Shown here piece after piece: positions 35,221 through 47,200 of a DNA stretch of 64,000 bases; position 1 is the first letter of the stretch, and the number at the start of each line of letters is the position of its first letter. The notes below the pieces were generated by a model that was not told the DNA's origin, made no database searches, and worked only from the letters and a program-made list of their open reading frames with translations. Both the position numbers and the translations under genes were made by a program. Source of the stretch: Adineta ricciae. Its lineage: Eukaryota > Rotifera > Eurotatoria > Adinetida > Adinetidae. The stretch spans positions 62,001-126,000 of the forward strand of contig CAJNOJ010000010.1 of the NCBI GenBank assembly GCA_905250025.1. The letters are read 5' to 3'.

Positions 35221-37538
35221 TCATATTGAGTGTGATAAACGCTTTTGAAGTGCATCTAATTCTAAAGTAATTTCTTTTGGTAAATTTTCGTTGACGTTTT
35301 CTTCAAAATAATTTCTTATAGCTTTGCATTCGGAGAGCCAGAAATCATTTGAAACTTCCAATAGCGCTGGATTAACTTCACCGCCACGAATACCATCCGA
35401 TGTGCTTTGATCAGGTATAAGACCAATAGGTGTTTCTTGAGCTGATGCTTTTTTAGATAAGTCATTTGTTAAACGACGGAAGATCCAATCAATCACTCGA
35501 ATGTTTTCACCAAAGCCCGGCCATAAGAATTGATTCGTTTGAGAATCTTTGAGAAACCAATTGACATGATAGATTTTCGGTAACTGAAGACCTTCCTTCT
35601 TTCCAAAAGATAACCAATGAGAAAGATACTGTCCGAAGTTGTATCCGAAGAATGGTCGCATAGCAAATGGATCGTGCATGATTTGTTTTCCTAGACAGAA
35701 GAAAACAGACCTCGAGAGTGTGGAAACATTGAGCGTTTTTCTTTTCCTTTTACCTTTGAATTCAGCTGCAGCTGTTGCTTCTGATCGCATCGATGCTCCG
35801 ACAAAAACTCCGTGTTGCCAATTGAAAGATTCGAAGACTAGTGGCACACCGACCGGTCGTCGTCCGCCGAAAATAATCGCCTCAATCGGTACACCTTGAG
35901 GATTATTCCATTCAGGATCGAGAATGGAACATTGTTTTATTGATGTACAGAAACTAAATATTTGTAGAGAAATTGTTTGATTTTCATTTTGATGAAGATT
36001 TTTCTTTGACTTCTTACCGACTGTTTGGATGTGCAGCAGGTTCGCCTAAATCGACCGACCATCTTTTGTTTTTCCATGAACGAATTAGAGTTTCATGAAG
36101 TCCATCGATTTCTTGGTCGATTCCTTCCCAGTAGACATCTCCATCACTGGTTTCAGCAACATTTGTGAAAATCGTATTTTCATGTACCATATCTACAATG
36201 TTACATTTAGAACGGTTAATCAATTCGCTGGTATTCGATGCTTACCCAATGCAATTGGATTCGTTGATTTACTGGTGCCTGGTGCAACACCAAAAAATCC
36301 AAATTCAGGATTGATTGCTCGTAAACGACCTTCCTCATCGAAATGCATCCAAGCAATATCATCACCTGAGAATTAATTTTCAAATTACAATGAAGACTCC
36401 TTTTAATGTTTACTTACCGACACATTCAACTTTATAACCGGGAAGACCCTTTGGACGAAGCATAGCCAAATTCGTTTTACCGCACGCACTAAATGATCGA
36501 CATATAGAAAAAGATTCATCGTCTTAACATTTTCCTTACCTTGGAAACGCAGCAACAAAATACTTCTTCACGCCTTCTGGATTGGTGATACTCATAATCT
36601 AAATATGATGAAAAGAAGATGATGTCTGTCGATTCCGTCCAGTATTCGTCAAATACTTACAAGCATATGTTCAGCTAACCATCCTTCTCGTTTAGCTAAA
36701 GTACTTCCAATTCGTAAAGCTAAACATTTCTTGCCACAAAGAGAATTTCCACCATAGCCACTGCCAAAACTGATAATTTCATTTCGTTCCGGAAAATGTG
36801 TGATCAACGTTTGTTCAGGATTACTTGGCCATGTTGAACTCACCGGTTTATCCGATGGCAATGGCACACCAACCGAATGAAGACATTTAACAACGGTTGA
36901 ACCGTCAGGTACTTTCAGTTCTTTGAACACTTGTGTACCCATACGTGTCATAATTCGCATGGAGACAACAACGTATGGTGAATCTGTTATCTCAATAGCA
37001 ACTTTCGAATACGGACTGGAGTATGGACCCATCATATATGGAATAACGAAGAGGGTACGACCACGCATACAACCGGCAAAACGTTTCTCCATGATTTCCA
37101 GCATTTCATCTGAATCCATCCAGTTGCCTAATGGTGTTTGTTTGAGATTTTTTGGTAGATTGGGATCTGTTACAGGTGGAAAACCTGAACGAGGTGTTGA
37201 TACAACGTCATTCATGTTCTTCGTACAGATGATAGTGCGTGATTCAACCCGAGCAACGTCACGCGGATCCGTTGTAGCGATATAACTAAAAATCACAACG
37301 AACATTTTCGCTTTCGAATGGAAACTTTCCTCCAATCTTACCAATTTTTATACTTTTTGAGACGGCGAATGACACCGGCTTGTTCCATGGCATCAAGTAA
37401 TTCTTGATTTTCTTGTTCACTTCCATCACAAACATGAAAATTACTTGGTTGACACAAAGCGATTTTCTCTTGAACATATTCGCGAATTTTCGGTGGTAAC
37501 CCATTGAGTGAATTATTTGCATGAGCATAAACGTCCAT
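35221..37538 (-). CDS. PCK1: Phosphoenolpyruvate carboxykinase (GTP), 8 exons, 638 aa
   Basis: Converts oxaloacetate and GTP to phosphoenolpyruvate in gluconeogenesis. Exons (minus): 37538-37342, 37285-36661, 36598-36540, 36488-36418, 36365-36246, 36192-36018, 35953-35754, 35690-35221 (1917 nt). Motifs: [52 protein letters not shown] (the nucleotide P-loop with the mobile-lid Cys), [56 protein letters not shown]. Length fits animal GTP-type enzymes. No mitochondrial presequence is evident before MDVYAHANN, so it is probably cytosolic. TAG/ATAAATAAACAAG just before the ATG resembles a splice acceptor. Confidence 0.96.
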
Positions 37539-37621
37539 CTTGTTTATTTATCTATTAAACACAAGTATAGATAAGTATTAAGTCTTTATTTCTATTTCAG
37601 ATCAACTTTAGAAACTTTACG

Positions 37622-38915
37622 ATGCCGCCACCAGCAGCAGTACTAAAGAAGAAAGGTGCATCGAAAAATCCACCTTTCTTTAGTCAAGAATTTCTTATTC
37701 AAAATCACGGTAACTTTCCGACATTCTCATCTCAATCGAAACATATCTTCTCTTTTCAGGTGATATTACAAGTGGAATTCTAATGCTCTTAGCAGTTGGA
37801 ACGATCATTCAGGCAACATCAGCTTATTGTGGCGCATTCTTTGGTCCTCGTCATAATGTTACACAATTCGATTCATTTAATACATCAACACCTCCACTTT
37901 TCAACTATGGTTATAAAGATTTAGCTATGCTCTTTGCCTACACACTTGTGTGTATTACCGTCCATGCTATCTGGCAAGAATATGTCTTAGACAAAATATA
38001 TAAGAAACTTCATTTATCCAAAGCGAAAATTGCCAAGTTTTTCGAATCCGGTCAACTTATTCTCTTCTATGTGGTTAGCGTTGTGTGGGCATTGATGTTG
38101 TTTAATAATGAAGAGTATTTTCAATCGGGTTTATCGTATCTTTGGCGTGATTATCCCTATACTGGCATGACAGCGTGGACAAAGCTCTATTTTATCGTTC
38201 AATTATCCTATTGGTTACATAATTATCCGGAATTATATTTACAAAAAGTTCGCAAAGAAGATATTCCGTCTCGTCTTGTTTATACAAGTCTATATTTGAT
38301 CACTATTCTCTACGCTTATTTGACCCGGTTTTGGCGTATATCAATAGTCTTATTGACAGTTCACTATTTAATCGAAATCTTCTATCATGCGTCGCGTTTA
38401 GCTCATTTCTATGTTACGGGAAAAACGACCTCGGCCTCGACAAAATCAACATTAGAATATTTATTTAAAATTTGGAACGCAGTTTTTATTTCCGGTCGAC
38501 TGATTTCCGTGGTTTTAATCTGGTTAACATTCTGGTTCGGTTTACGAAGTACTTCAGTTGATAAAATATCCCTTACACCAACGGATCAAGACGGAGTTCT
38601 CATTTCCAACTTTAACACTCCAACAGTTCGATTTTTTACCTTAGTTGTCAGCGGTGCATTACAATTTTGGTTAGTTTGGAATTTTATCCAGGTAAGGATT
38701 CTAACGAAAGACTCTCGTGTGAATGAAACTCTCTTTTTTCGATTTAGTTCCATATGAAACGTCGACGTGAACGAGCTCTTGCTCAAGCAGCAGCTACTAG
38801 TTCACTAAAAGTACCCAGTAAACCCAAACAAAAGCAACAAAATACAACAGATGGTGAAACAGCTGAACAATCTGCTTTCTCATCTACCGGTCATGGTAAT
38901 AAGAAAAATAACTAA
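37622..38915 (+). CDS. TRAM1: TRAM-type translocating chain-associated membrane protein, 3 exons, 395 aa
   Basis: Multi-spanning ER membrane protein next to the Sec61 channel. Exons: 37622-37709, 37760-38691, 38748-38915 (1188 nt). N-terminus MPPPAAVLKKKGASKNPPFF is typical; several hydrophobic segments, then a TLC-type core including QLSYWLHNYPELYLQKV and HYLIEIFYHASRL; basic, Gln-rich tail starting MKRRRERA and ending GNKKNN. Human TRAM1 is 374 aa. Divergent from PEPCK with only 83 bp between the start codons, so the two share a very short promoter region; CTATTTCAG at about 37600 is acceptor-like. Confidence 0.94.
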
Positions 38916-41900
38916 ACTCCAATGAAGAAAAAGAAGAAATTCAATCAAAACATCTATAATTCTGTTTTCAAGACTGAAAACTACCTAGTGCAGTACTTCT
39001 CGTTTTTTTTCTATAACATCCGATTCAAAAATATATTGATTTACTTTCACTTGTTTTCGCATTACATGATTTTCTTCCAGTTAATCATCAAAGTCAGGTT
39101 ATACACGAATCAGTGAATGGGAAAAAGTACATAATTAATTGCTATTTTTTTCTATATGAAGTCATGCTAAAACGCATTTCAGGTCTCGAAGAAACCACGG
39201 TTTATCTTATCTCAGCGTACAACTCTCAACGAGAATGAAGTCATTTTCTATAAACAAAAAAAGCTTAGAACACATTACCTGATTATTTCGTGACCAATCG
39301 TGGTTAACTACGGTTGAATATTATGTTAGAATATACAGAAGTACGCTAGTATTTATACTTCGGTCGAGGGCAAAGATCGAATAGAGAGGAAAGAGAAAGA
39401 AACAGAAACAGAAAGGAAAAAAGGACGAAAAGTTGTACTTGACACTAAACAAAATCATCGAATATATTATGCCTATATCCTCGACAGAAACAATATTTCG
39501 AACTTTGAATTTCAAATTGTTTATTTAACACTGAAAAATAAGCTTAATAGTACTCTTCCTCAATTCTTATTCATTTATTTACATTTCAATCTATATAATC
39601 TTCGAAAGCACATGTACAACATTGCCCTAATCGTGCAAAACATCGTCACACGTTGACATAAGGAATATAAAAAGTATTTTCGCACTCGATACCTATAACC
39701 GATCTGCTGGTGTACCCGACCATAAGGGTCCAATAAAGACAGAACGAGAAGAAAATGCTATGAGGCAAATGTACCAAAAACGGATAATGCAGAACAAAGT
39801 CCTCGTAAGCACAATTTATCATTACATAGATATATTTAACTCCGAATATTCATTTCTCGGGCTGTCTAATCAAGGGTTAAAAGTACAGCGTAAATTCAAC
39901 AGAGACACTGATAGCGTGACTGGTAAACATTGTAATAAAGAGCATATAAATAATAGTCTCGAATTTATTCAGCTCGTAGAGAAAAATACAAAAAAAGGAG
40001 GTGTCAGTCTGTGTGTTCCATCGTCGAAATGAGAAATGGTGTGCTTCACGGAGACAGTAAGTTTGAAGATCCAAAAGAACTTCGCTTAAACGCAATTAAT
40101 TGTCCAAAAATCGCATGTTTCTTTTTCAACACGGGTTCATTATAAGGTTAAGTTGGTGAAATGCGTCGGAGGTTATTCATATTGAAAAAATATCGAACTG
40201 CAACTCAATTGGAAAAAATATGCCTAAAGAAGGGAATACTAGAAAAGACATGTTTTACAAAAAGGTAAAATGAATATTAAGTCGAGAGAATCTAATTTAG
40301 TCAAGTATGGTGCGCTTGAAAACTTGGATCTTATTCTGATCGATCGCTATTTCTCGAAAATAACATATAGGTTATTCTTTTCCAGGGTTCGGTCTTTCTT
40401 CTGACAGAAAAAAAATCACTTTCAAAACGTATTCTCTTCTCTAATATCATTGATATTGGATATCACTCAATGTAAAATAAATTATTCATCTACTTACCAA
40501 ATGATCAGTTATTGAATTTTGAAAAATGTATAATTGACTTAATGAGAGCTGCGAGTATTTATACTAAAACAAAATCAAGGGACATAACGTTTGAGAATCG
40601 TGGAGAAGGATAAGAACATGCGTCAGAGAACGCAAAAAAAGAGAAAAACAACACATGATCAGACCGGCAGATCAAAGTACACTGTAATATACAAGCGAAA
40701 TAAACATCACACCGTCGAGAACAGACGACAGAAAAGCAAGTTTAATAAACAAATACATCCACACCCTGACACACCCCCTTAAATTCAAGATAGTTCGATT
40801 ACAAAGATCGATCTAACAATGAATGATGATGTTCGAGGCATGAAAAGATGAATACAATAGTTTATTCTAATAGAAGAATCTATTTTGAAATGTATCATCG
40901 TTGTCATTCAATGTAATATCTAATCTTTATCGAAAGATATTTCGTAGATTGAACTGATTTGCATCACTTGTTTAATTGATTTTATAACAACGATCGAGAA
41001 CACGAAATTTTCAAATTCGAACAAACCCTATGAAAATAGCGAATAGATACCCTCATAATAATAGAAACATTGATACAAAATGTTGTATATAGTTAATAAA
41101 CAGCAATTCCCGTTCCAATATACACATTCGACAATACCTTCTTGGTTTAGTCAATTCAGTACTTGTGAAACGTAACTAATCATTCAAGAAAGATTTCACA
41201 CGAGATGCGAAGTTTATCTTTCTGTACAATAGAATGAACGATTGAAAATAAGTTCAGAGAGTAGATCAATAGTTCATTGCATGATCATGTAAATCGATAA
41301 TCACTGGAATGCTACCCCTCAACATAATCTTCTTTATATATATGTCATGAACTACTTAACTTCATGTTGAGAGGATATTAAAACTTCCTAATCATCGACT
41401 AAATTCATTTCAAATCATTTTCAAGTAACATTACAAACGGTTTCTCGTTCATTGTGTCCTCATTTTCCCACTCGATGTACTTTCATGTTTAATTACTCAA
41501 TTGCTATATGATTTCTAGTGGAGCACAGCAAATTTACAGATAACTGCAAGCATGAAGTCATTCACTTGAAATCATCATGACTTTTCTGACGTACTCAACA
41601 CACTAATCTTCTGAAATTTCATCAGAAATGACATGATACAAATGTATTCAAAATATCAGAGTCTTCTCTTATAGGATTTACCAAAGTATGATTAATAGAG
41701 CACCGATTCATGCACAATATTGAATATCGTAAAGCAACTGCGTAATCTCGCTTTTCTCTTGTTTTTCGAAATTTTGAAATTTCGAGATAAGAATTTCAAA
41801 TCTATAAATTGAAAATCTTCCAGTCACTCTCGATGATCAAAACGTCATTATGATTCAATATTGACGTTGTTATTCGTACGTACTTTTGGCAAACATCTAC

Positions 41901-42151
41901 ATCCAAAAATCGTCATTCTATTTGCATTCGATTTAAACTGCAATGAATAACATGATCATGTATTCTGTATCTCAATGATTCGAAAAAATTCTTCGTATGT
42001 CAAAAAAGTGCTTTTTTTCGTCGGCAGTGCCACACAGAACGTGATAATGAATGCAGTTAGAAAATTCTTGGAGTACAAAGAAAAAGAGGAAAAAAATGTC
42101 AAGAGAAAAAGTGTGGGTGAGTCTGATATACAAAAGGATTAGTTGACAGCA
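38916..42151. other. Longest stretch without a recognised gene
   Basis: 3.2 kb, AT-rich, on both strands only short open frames without known motifs (the longest at 39760-40032). I saw no tRNA, no obvious inverted or direct terminal repeats and no reverse transcriptase or transposase motif. A non-coding RNA, regulatory DNA or old decayed mobile DNA cannot be excluded by eye. Confidence 0.5.
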
Positions 42152-42157
42152 TATAAA
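42152..42157 (+). promoter_or_regulatory. Possible TATA box of the small secreted peptide gene
   Basis: TATAAA, about 50 bp upstream of a GTAAGT donor at 42202. That donor and the TTTTTAG acceptor ending at 42262 would define a 61-bp intron in the 5' untranslated region, placing transcription start near 42180. Confidence 0.4.
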
Positions 42158-42273
42158 TGTTGTAAGGTGATGCATATTGAATAGTCTCCTACGATCGTGT
42201 CTGTAAGTGCGCTTCTGCTCGAGATATATATGTGTAAAACTATGTTAATGATATATTTTTAGGTTTCGTGAAT

Positions 42274-42591
42274 ATGCCTTCATATCTGCTCTATTTTTTG
42301 TTGATTTTATTATTATCGTTTGGTGCTGCGTTGTCGCGACCGAAAATGCAGCGAATTACAATCAATCATCATGTTTGGGAAGTACCGAATGAGCCGGGAT
42401 GGGATGAGGTGGTCAAAGATGTGGAATTAGTGCAACAATCGTTAAGTCAGTGTGTGTCTGTGGCCGAATGTCATAAAATCATCAATAAACTTCGCGCTAT
42501 TTTCTATAGACATCCCGTTTCACGAAAATATCTTGAAACGCATTCGAACTCGGCGAAAAATATCTTAGCATCTATCTTTAAATGGGGATAA
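42274..42591 (+). CDS. Small secreted protein, candidate peptide hormone, 105 aa
   Basis: Single-exon coding region after a likely 5' untranslated intron (42202-42262). Strong signal peptide (YLLYFLLILLLSFGAALS), then about 85 residues with two cysteines eight apart (CVSVAEC) and a C-terminus ending IFKWG. A terminal Gly exposed at the stop codon is the usual donor for C-terminal amidation in neuropeptide precursors. There is no internal dibasic processing series. I recognise no family. The alternative is a small secreted effector or structural protein. The start is the first ATG; the frame opens six bases earlier with GTG. Confidence 0.75.
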   Translation: MPSYLLYFLLILLLSFGAALSRPKMQRITINHHVWEVPNEPGWDEVVKDVELVQQSLSQCVSVAECHKIINKLRAIFYRHPVSRKYLETHSNSAKNILASIFKWG

Positions 42592-42986
42592 CGATTACTC
42601 ATGAATCAATTTTAATTAGGAAATTGTGATATGATTGTATTCGTGTTGTTAAAATTGTTCGTTTTTCTGTACTTTTCTCGTTATTATGTTATATATATTA
42701 TTAGATGCTAAAAATCGAATATTATACATACCGATGCATATTCTATCAAAACTCGAACCATGACCCTTATGGATTGCCGGCGATATTTTTTTTTATTAAA
42801 TTTTCAGAGATAATTAGAGAGCCAATAAATTTATTATATCTCTTAGAAGACAGAATCTTGATTTAATTCAATCACAAGTTGAAAATTACATGTTTACTGT
42901 TGATATATTCAATAGACGAAAAGATTGAAAATGAGCAAGGAAGTATAGTTTCAATAAATACGAAAAAAAACCCGGTTTGTTCATGT
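42592..42986. other. Convergent intergenic region
   Basis: Between the 3' ends of the secreted peptide gene and the CAP gene. AT-rich with AATAAA-like motifs on both strands (for example near 42827). No coding sequence recognised. Confidence 0.6.
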
Positions 42987-43977
42987 TTATTCTTTTGGTA
43001 AGAGAACATTGTTGGAATATTGGTTAGGAATGTTACCTGGTGGGTCGAATACAACAACACCATACCACCAGTTTCCATCTTCTGATCGAGCGCGACCAAC
43101 ACCGATTTCACGTGATCCTTGCCAAACAGATTGAGTGAAGTTTTCTGTATCTTTACGACCGTCGAAACCGTACATGTATCGTTTACTTTCTTTCATCCAT
43201 TTACGAACCATTTTGTCGCCTAAAACGAAACTTTTCGATCGAAGAAGAAATCTATCGAGAATTGATCAAAACAAACCTGTTAATTCAGCTTGGAATGATG
43301 CACCGAAGTTTTCACCCAACGTTTGTCGACCGAAGTTACGCATTTCCGCTGGACTATGTTCTAATTTACCAGTACGAGCCATTTGTTCTGCCCAACGTTG
43401 CGCAATTTCACATAACTGTTCATTGACAGTTAACGGTTCAGCGCTATGACGTGCACGGTATCCATTTAAGAGCTTAAGAGTCGATTCAGTAAATTCTTCA
43501 TTGTCTTCTGATGCACCTGGATACATTGCTGAACGAAAAATCAAACGAAAGTTTTTCAATGAACTTCCAAAAGAAGAAAGGCATTACGTGATTTACGTGA
43601 CGAAGCACGTGAGATATTTCCAGCATATGGATCGGCGTATGGATCTTCGTACGTTTGAATTTCACTTGCTGAGAATGGTCGTTTCGAACTATCTGCTACT
43701 TGTGGTGTTCGTTCATAAGCACTGGCTTGTTTCTTCAATTGAAATTTTCTTAGAAAGAATGCAGCAACACCTGAACACTCCGAAAAGTTATTCACTCAAA
43801 AACAAATTTCAACTTTTCTTACCGATATTAATACCGATGAAAATTAATCCGGCAAGTCCATTGGTTAACCTGTAAATATATCCTATGTACTCATTTGCAA
43901 ATCTTATCCATTTGTACATACCACATATACCAATAGGACTGGAAACATAGGCTCATCTGAGTGGCTGTAAGACCCAT
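42987..43977 (-). CDS. Membrane-anchored CAP/SCP-domain protein (GAPR-1-like), 5 exons, 256 aa
   Basis: Exons (minus): 43977-43922, 43869-43823, 43770-43588, 43528-43277, 43219-42987 (771 nt). The N-terminus has one hydrophobic helix (NGLAGLIFIGINIGVAAFFL) followed by basic residues, then an acidic/Ser-rich linker, then a CAP domain: LLNGYRARHSAEPL, AQRWAEQMA, LEHSPAE, LGENFGAS, WMKESKRY, FTQSVWQGSREIGVG, and NIPNQYSNNV. It resembles the cytosolic-type GAPR-1 (GLIPR2) subgroup rather than secreted Cys-rich CRISPs. Oddity: the second His of the metal-site tetrad (HFTxxVW in relatives) is Asn (ENFTQSVW), while the first His and both Glu are kept. Function otherwise unknown. Confidence 0.88.
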
Positions 43978-44246
43978 CTTTTTCGCTTTCTAATGCTGTG
44001 TTGTTGTATGAAAATATGACCAAAACACGTCTACGTTCTCCTTTAAATGAAGTAAAAATGTTCGTTTTTATAAATGATGTGAAGTCGAAGGCGGTAAAAG
44101 AGGAGAGAGAGGGAAAAGTGTTTGTTGAATTACATTAAACATGAAGTTTCACTTTGAGAGAATTTTTTTTCTTTTGACGAAAGAAAACATTGCCCAATCC
44201 ATTAAACATGTCGTTCGAATATTTGAGGCGTTGTCAGATGTTTGTT

Positions 44247-47200
44247 TTAGTTGAGAAAACAAAACGAACCGTTAGTTTTGTCGTTTGATCTATGCAAAAG
44301 AAAAATATCGAAGGACAGTTTGCTGATTATCGTTCTGCTTTCGCAAACCTGTAGCGATTGAATTAAATTGGCGAAGATTGAAAGAAAAATAACAGATGTT
44401 GTTGTTTGTTGCGTAAAATATGAAATTGTTTTAGAATATTGATCAGTTGTTAGTTGATATAAACGGACAATCTCGTGCAACTTCTCGCGACAATTACTGA
44501 GAAATGTCTTGAAGAAGAGAATAACAAATCTTTTCGCATTCGCATGTTTCTGTTTTACTTGAAGATTTATTTTCACGTCGAGTTTCTCAATCCATAATTG
44601 AATTTGCTGAGAAAGAAGAATGTATTCAACACAAATATGAAACAATTTGCATGGGTACTCGCTTACTTGGAATTCTTTTTGCATTTGATCAATTTCGTAC
44701 TTAACTATATTGAGATCGACTAAATAGAAACGTTTTTTCTCGAAAGGTTTCTCCTAATCGACAAATTTACTTTTGCTTGCAGAGAAAATCAGATGATAAT
44801 TGTCTTTTAAATCGAAAATTTCCGGATGTCGATCGCGGCATATTTGAGAAACGATGTTTATAATTGGTACACGTGTTTTCGGTGTTTTCAATTCGCTTAC
44901 CTAATCATAATCGAACGATTCAAAATCTAACAAAAAATATCGTTTCGTCAAACTTTTGATAGGTCATCAAGTGTGAGAATCCGATGTGTCGGAGTTGAAT
45001 TCAGATGATTAACAACCGAGAGAATGATCTAAATGTCAATATACAAATTCGAATAAAGGTCGAATGACGCGACGAATACTTTACTTCGAGTAACTTTTTG
45101 ATATGTGCGGAGTGATATAAGAGGACACAGGCATCATAGAGCAGTTGCAATTGCTCGGTTATTAATTGACAATTATCAGCGAAGATTAGTTTGAATTTCA
45201 AGGTATTTAAATGTTCCATATAAAATGGGATTTGTAAGATCTGTAATTTACAAGTCGATCAGTACGTCGAGAAAAATTTTTATGTGTGATCTACCTCATA
45301 GACGAGTCGATCCGCAGGAGTCAGTTGTTCTTTAGCAAGTGACAATCGAGTGAAAGCATTGATCTATTTATAAACGAAATTTATCCAATTGATATTGTCA
45401 ATTCTGGAGAAATTTTTATGGGTGTATACGGCGCGTTCGTTTTGTTGACGAAATGACGCTATTTATTTGCATACGGATCGAATGTAATTTAGACGAGACA
45501 AAACTTCGATTGTATATGAAAGAGTCAACTGACGTCGAAGCAAGAGCATTCACGACAATTCTGACAAAAGGATCAAGAGCATATTTCGTTCTTAGCATTA
45601 CAGAGTGCTTTTGCCACTCGAATACTGATTTTAATCCTTCAGTGGAGTTATTGTTACTTGCAAATATGTTGAGAATAGAAATCGTAATAACTAGTTTCTC
45701 TCTCTCTCTCTTTGTGATCTTTAAGTCAACTGTGCGAAATAGAAATTTTTGAGTCTGACTCATGGTTGCCTGCCGGTTGGTAATACATTACTTCTGTTTC
45801 ATTTGGAATGTATTGAATCAAATGTTGAATGAATTCAACGGAATTCAATTCTGAATCGAGATTTCTGATTGATTCAGCTATTTCAATTGGATTTCGTTTA
45901 GTAAATGCCAACATAATTCCTGAAATACAAACGAATCCATCAGTCATAGTCAGCTTATCTATATATTGGATGTTCTTATCATTAGAAGACAGCGATTCTA
46001 TTTTGGGTATACAACTTTTGTAAACTAGTCGCGTCTGACGAGTCGCTTATCACTACAAATCAATTTTAAACTGCATCGAACGTACATAAAAAAAATGAAA
46101 AACAAAAAAACTTATCAATACAAAAGAAATCGAGCGCAGAAAAACGAAGTGCATCATCTGAATGACGGCACTTTCTGTAATGTCAGTGATTTGCTGGTAC
46201 TTTCAATCGTTTGTGTCTCGAGCCCGAGCCAAATCGAAATGTGTAACGACCTCCAGCTGAACTCATAGTTCCATTTGGATAGTAGAAACGAATTCCTCGG
46301 GCTAAGTTCTGGTAAGTCATCTCTAAAAAACAAAGTTCAATGGTTGACAAATGAATGGAAGTGAGAAAATGATCGTACTAGTATCACAGTTTCTTCCTTT
46401 AACGTCTTGCCAGAGTTTAGCAGCTTCATGTCGTTCAAGAAATTTAAAAATTCCTTTTTTACGATCAGTATATTGAGCGACATGCGAATATTTGGGATTA
46501 TCAAGTAATATTCGAAGAAATTCATGTAGATGAGGTCGACGCATTTTTCCACCTGTCTCCGATACAATCAGCCATTCATCAAGATTGAAGCCTTTTATGT
46601 CGTTGGACTTTGACATCGGCTTTTCTGATACATATGCATATGGTACTGATTCTGTTTGCATATTGGTATTACAAGATATAACTTCACTGAGTCCAAGATC
46701 GACATTGTACAAGTTCGAGTCGTTGTTGTTTATTCCATAATGAATTGATGGAATTGGTTGTTGATAAGGTTCAGTTGTCAATACAACATTATTGTCAGCA
46801 ATCGGCTGGTGATACGTATTTGGCGGGATTTGGTATTCAATGTACGAATATTGTTGTTCTGGATAATTGAACGTTGAGCTATGCGTTGTGTACAGATATT
46901 GTTGATTCGTTGTTGTTGGATACGTATTAAATAAACTTGGCATATGATTATTATCATAGCCATAGTATGAACTGGATTGCTGACTATCGTCGAACACTGA
47001 ATTACATATACGATCAATATCCTCATGATTGAATACTCTCGGAGGTGCGGAGTAGCCGTTTGGTGTGCTTTGTGTGTAATTAGGCGTCAAGTGATTGCTT
47101 GAGTTTGACCGGATACATTCTTCAATTATTCTCGCTACTTCTTTATCATAATACTCAGGGTCGAAGATACCTCCTTCCCGAGAGTAGTACGTTCCTACTT

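Noticed and set aside
36923-37285. 120-codon plus-strand frame
   Set aside because: Antisense to the highly conserved PEPCK exon 2.
35221-37538. Mitochondrial PEPCK (PCK2-like)
   Set aside because: Length is similar to PCK2, but the N-terminus lacks a basic amphipathic presequence and the first exon aligns with the enzyme itself.
38916-42151. Transposon or retroelement in the gene-poor stretch
   Set aside because: No reverse transcriptase, integrase or transposase motif and no terminal repeats visible by eye; a repeat-library search would be needed to settle it.
45416-45763. Open frame of 115 codons between formin FH2 exons
   Set aside because: It falls in the intron 45364-45791; splicing around it joins NETE to INAFTRL in frame and in the expected FH2 order. 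No FH2 similarity within it.
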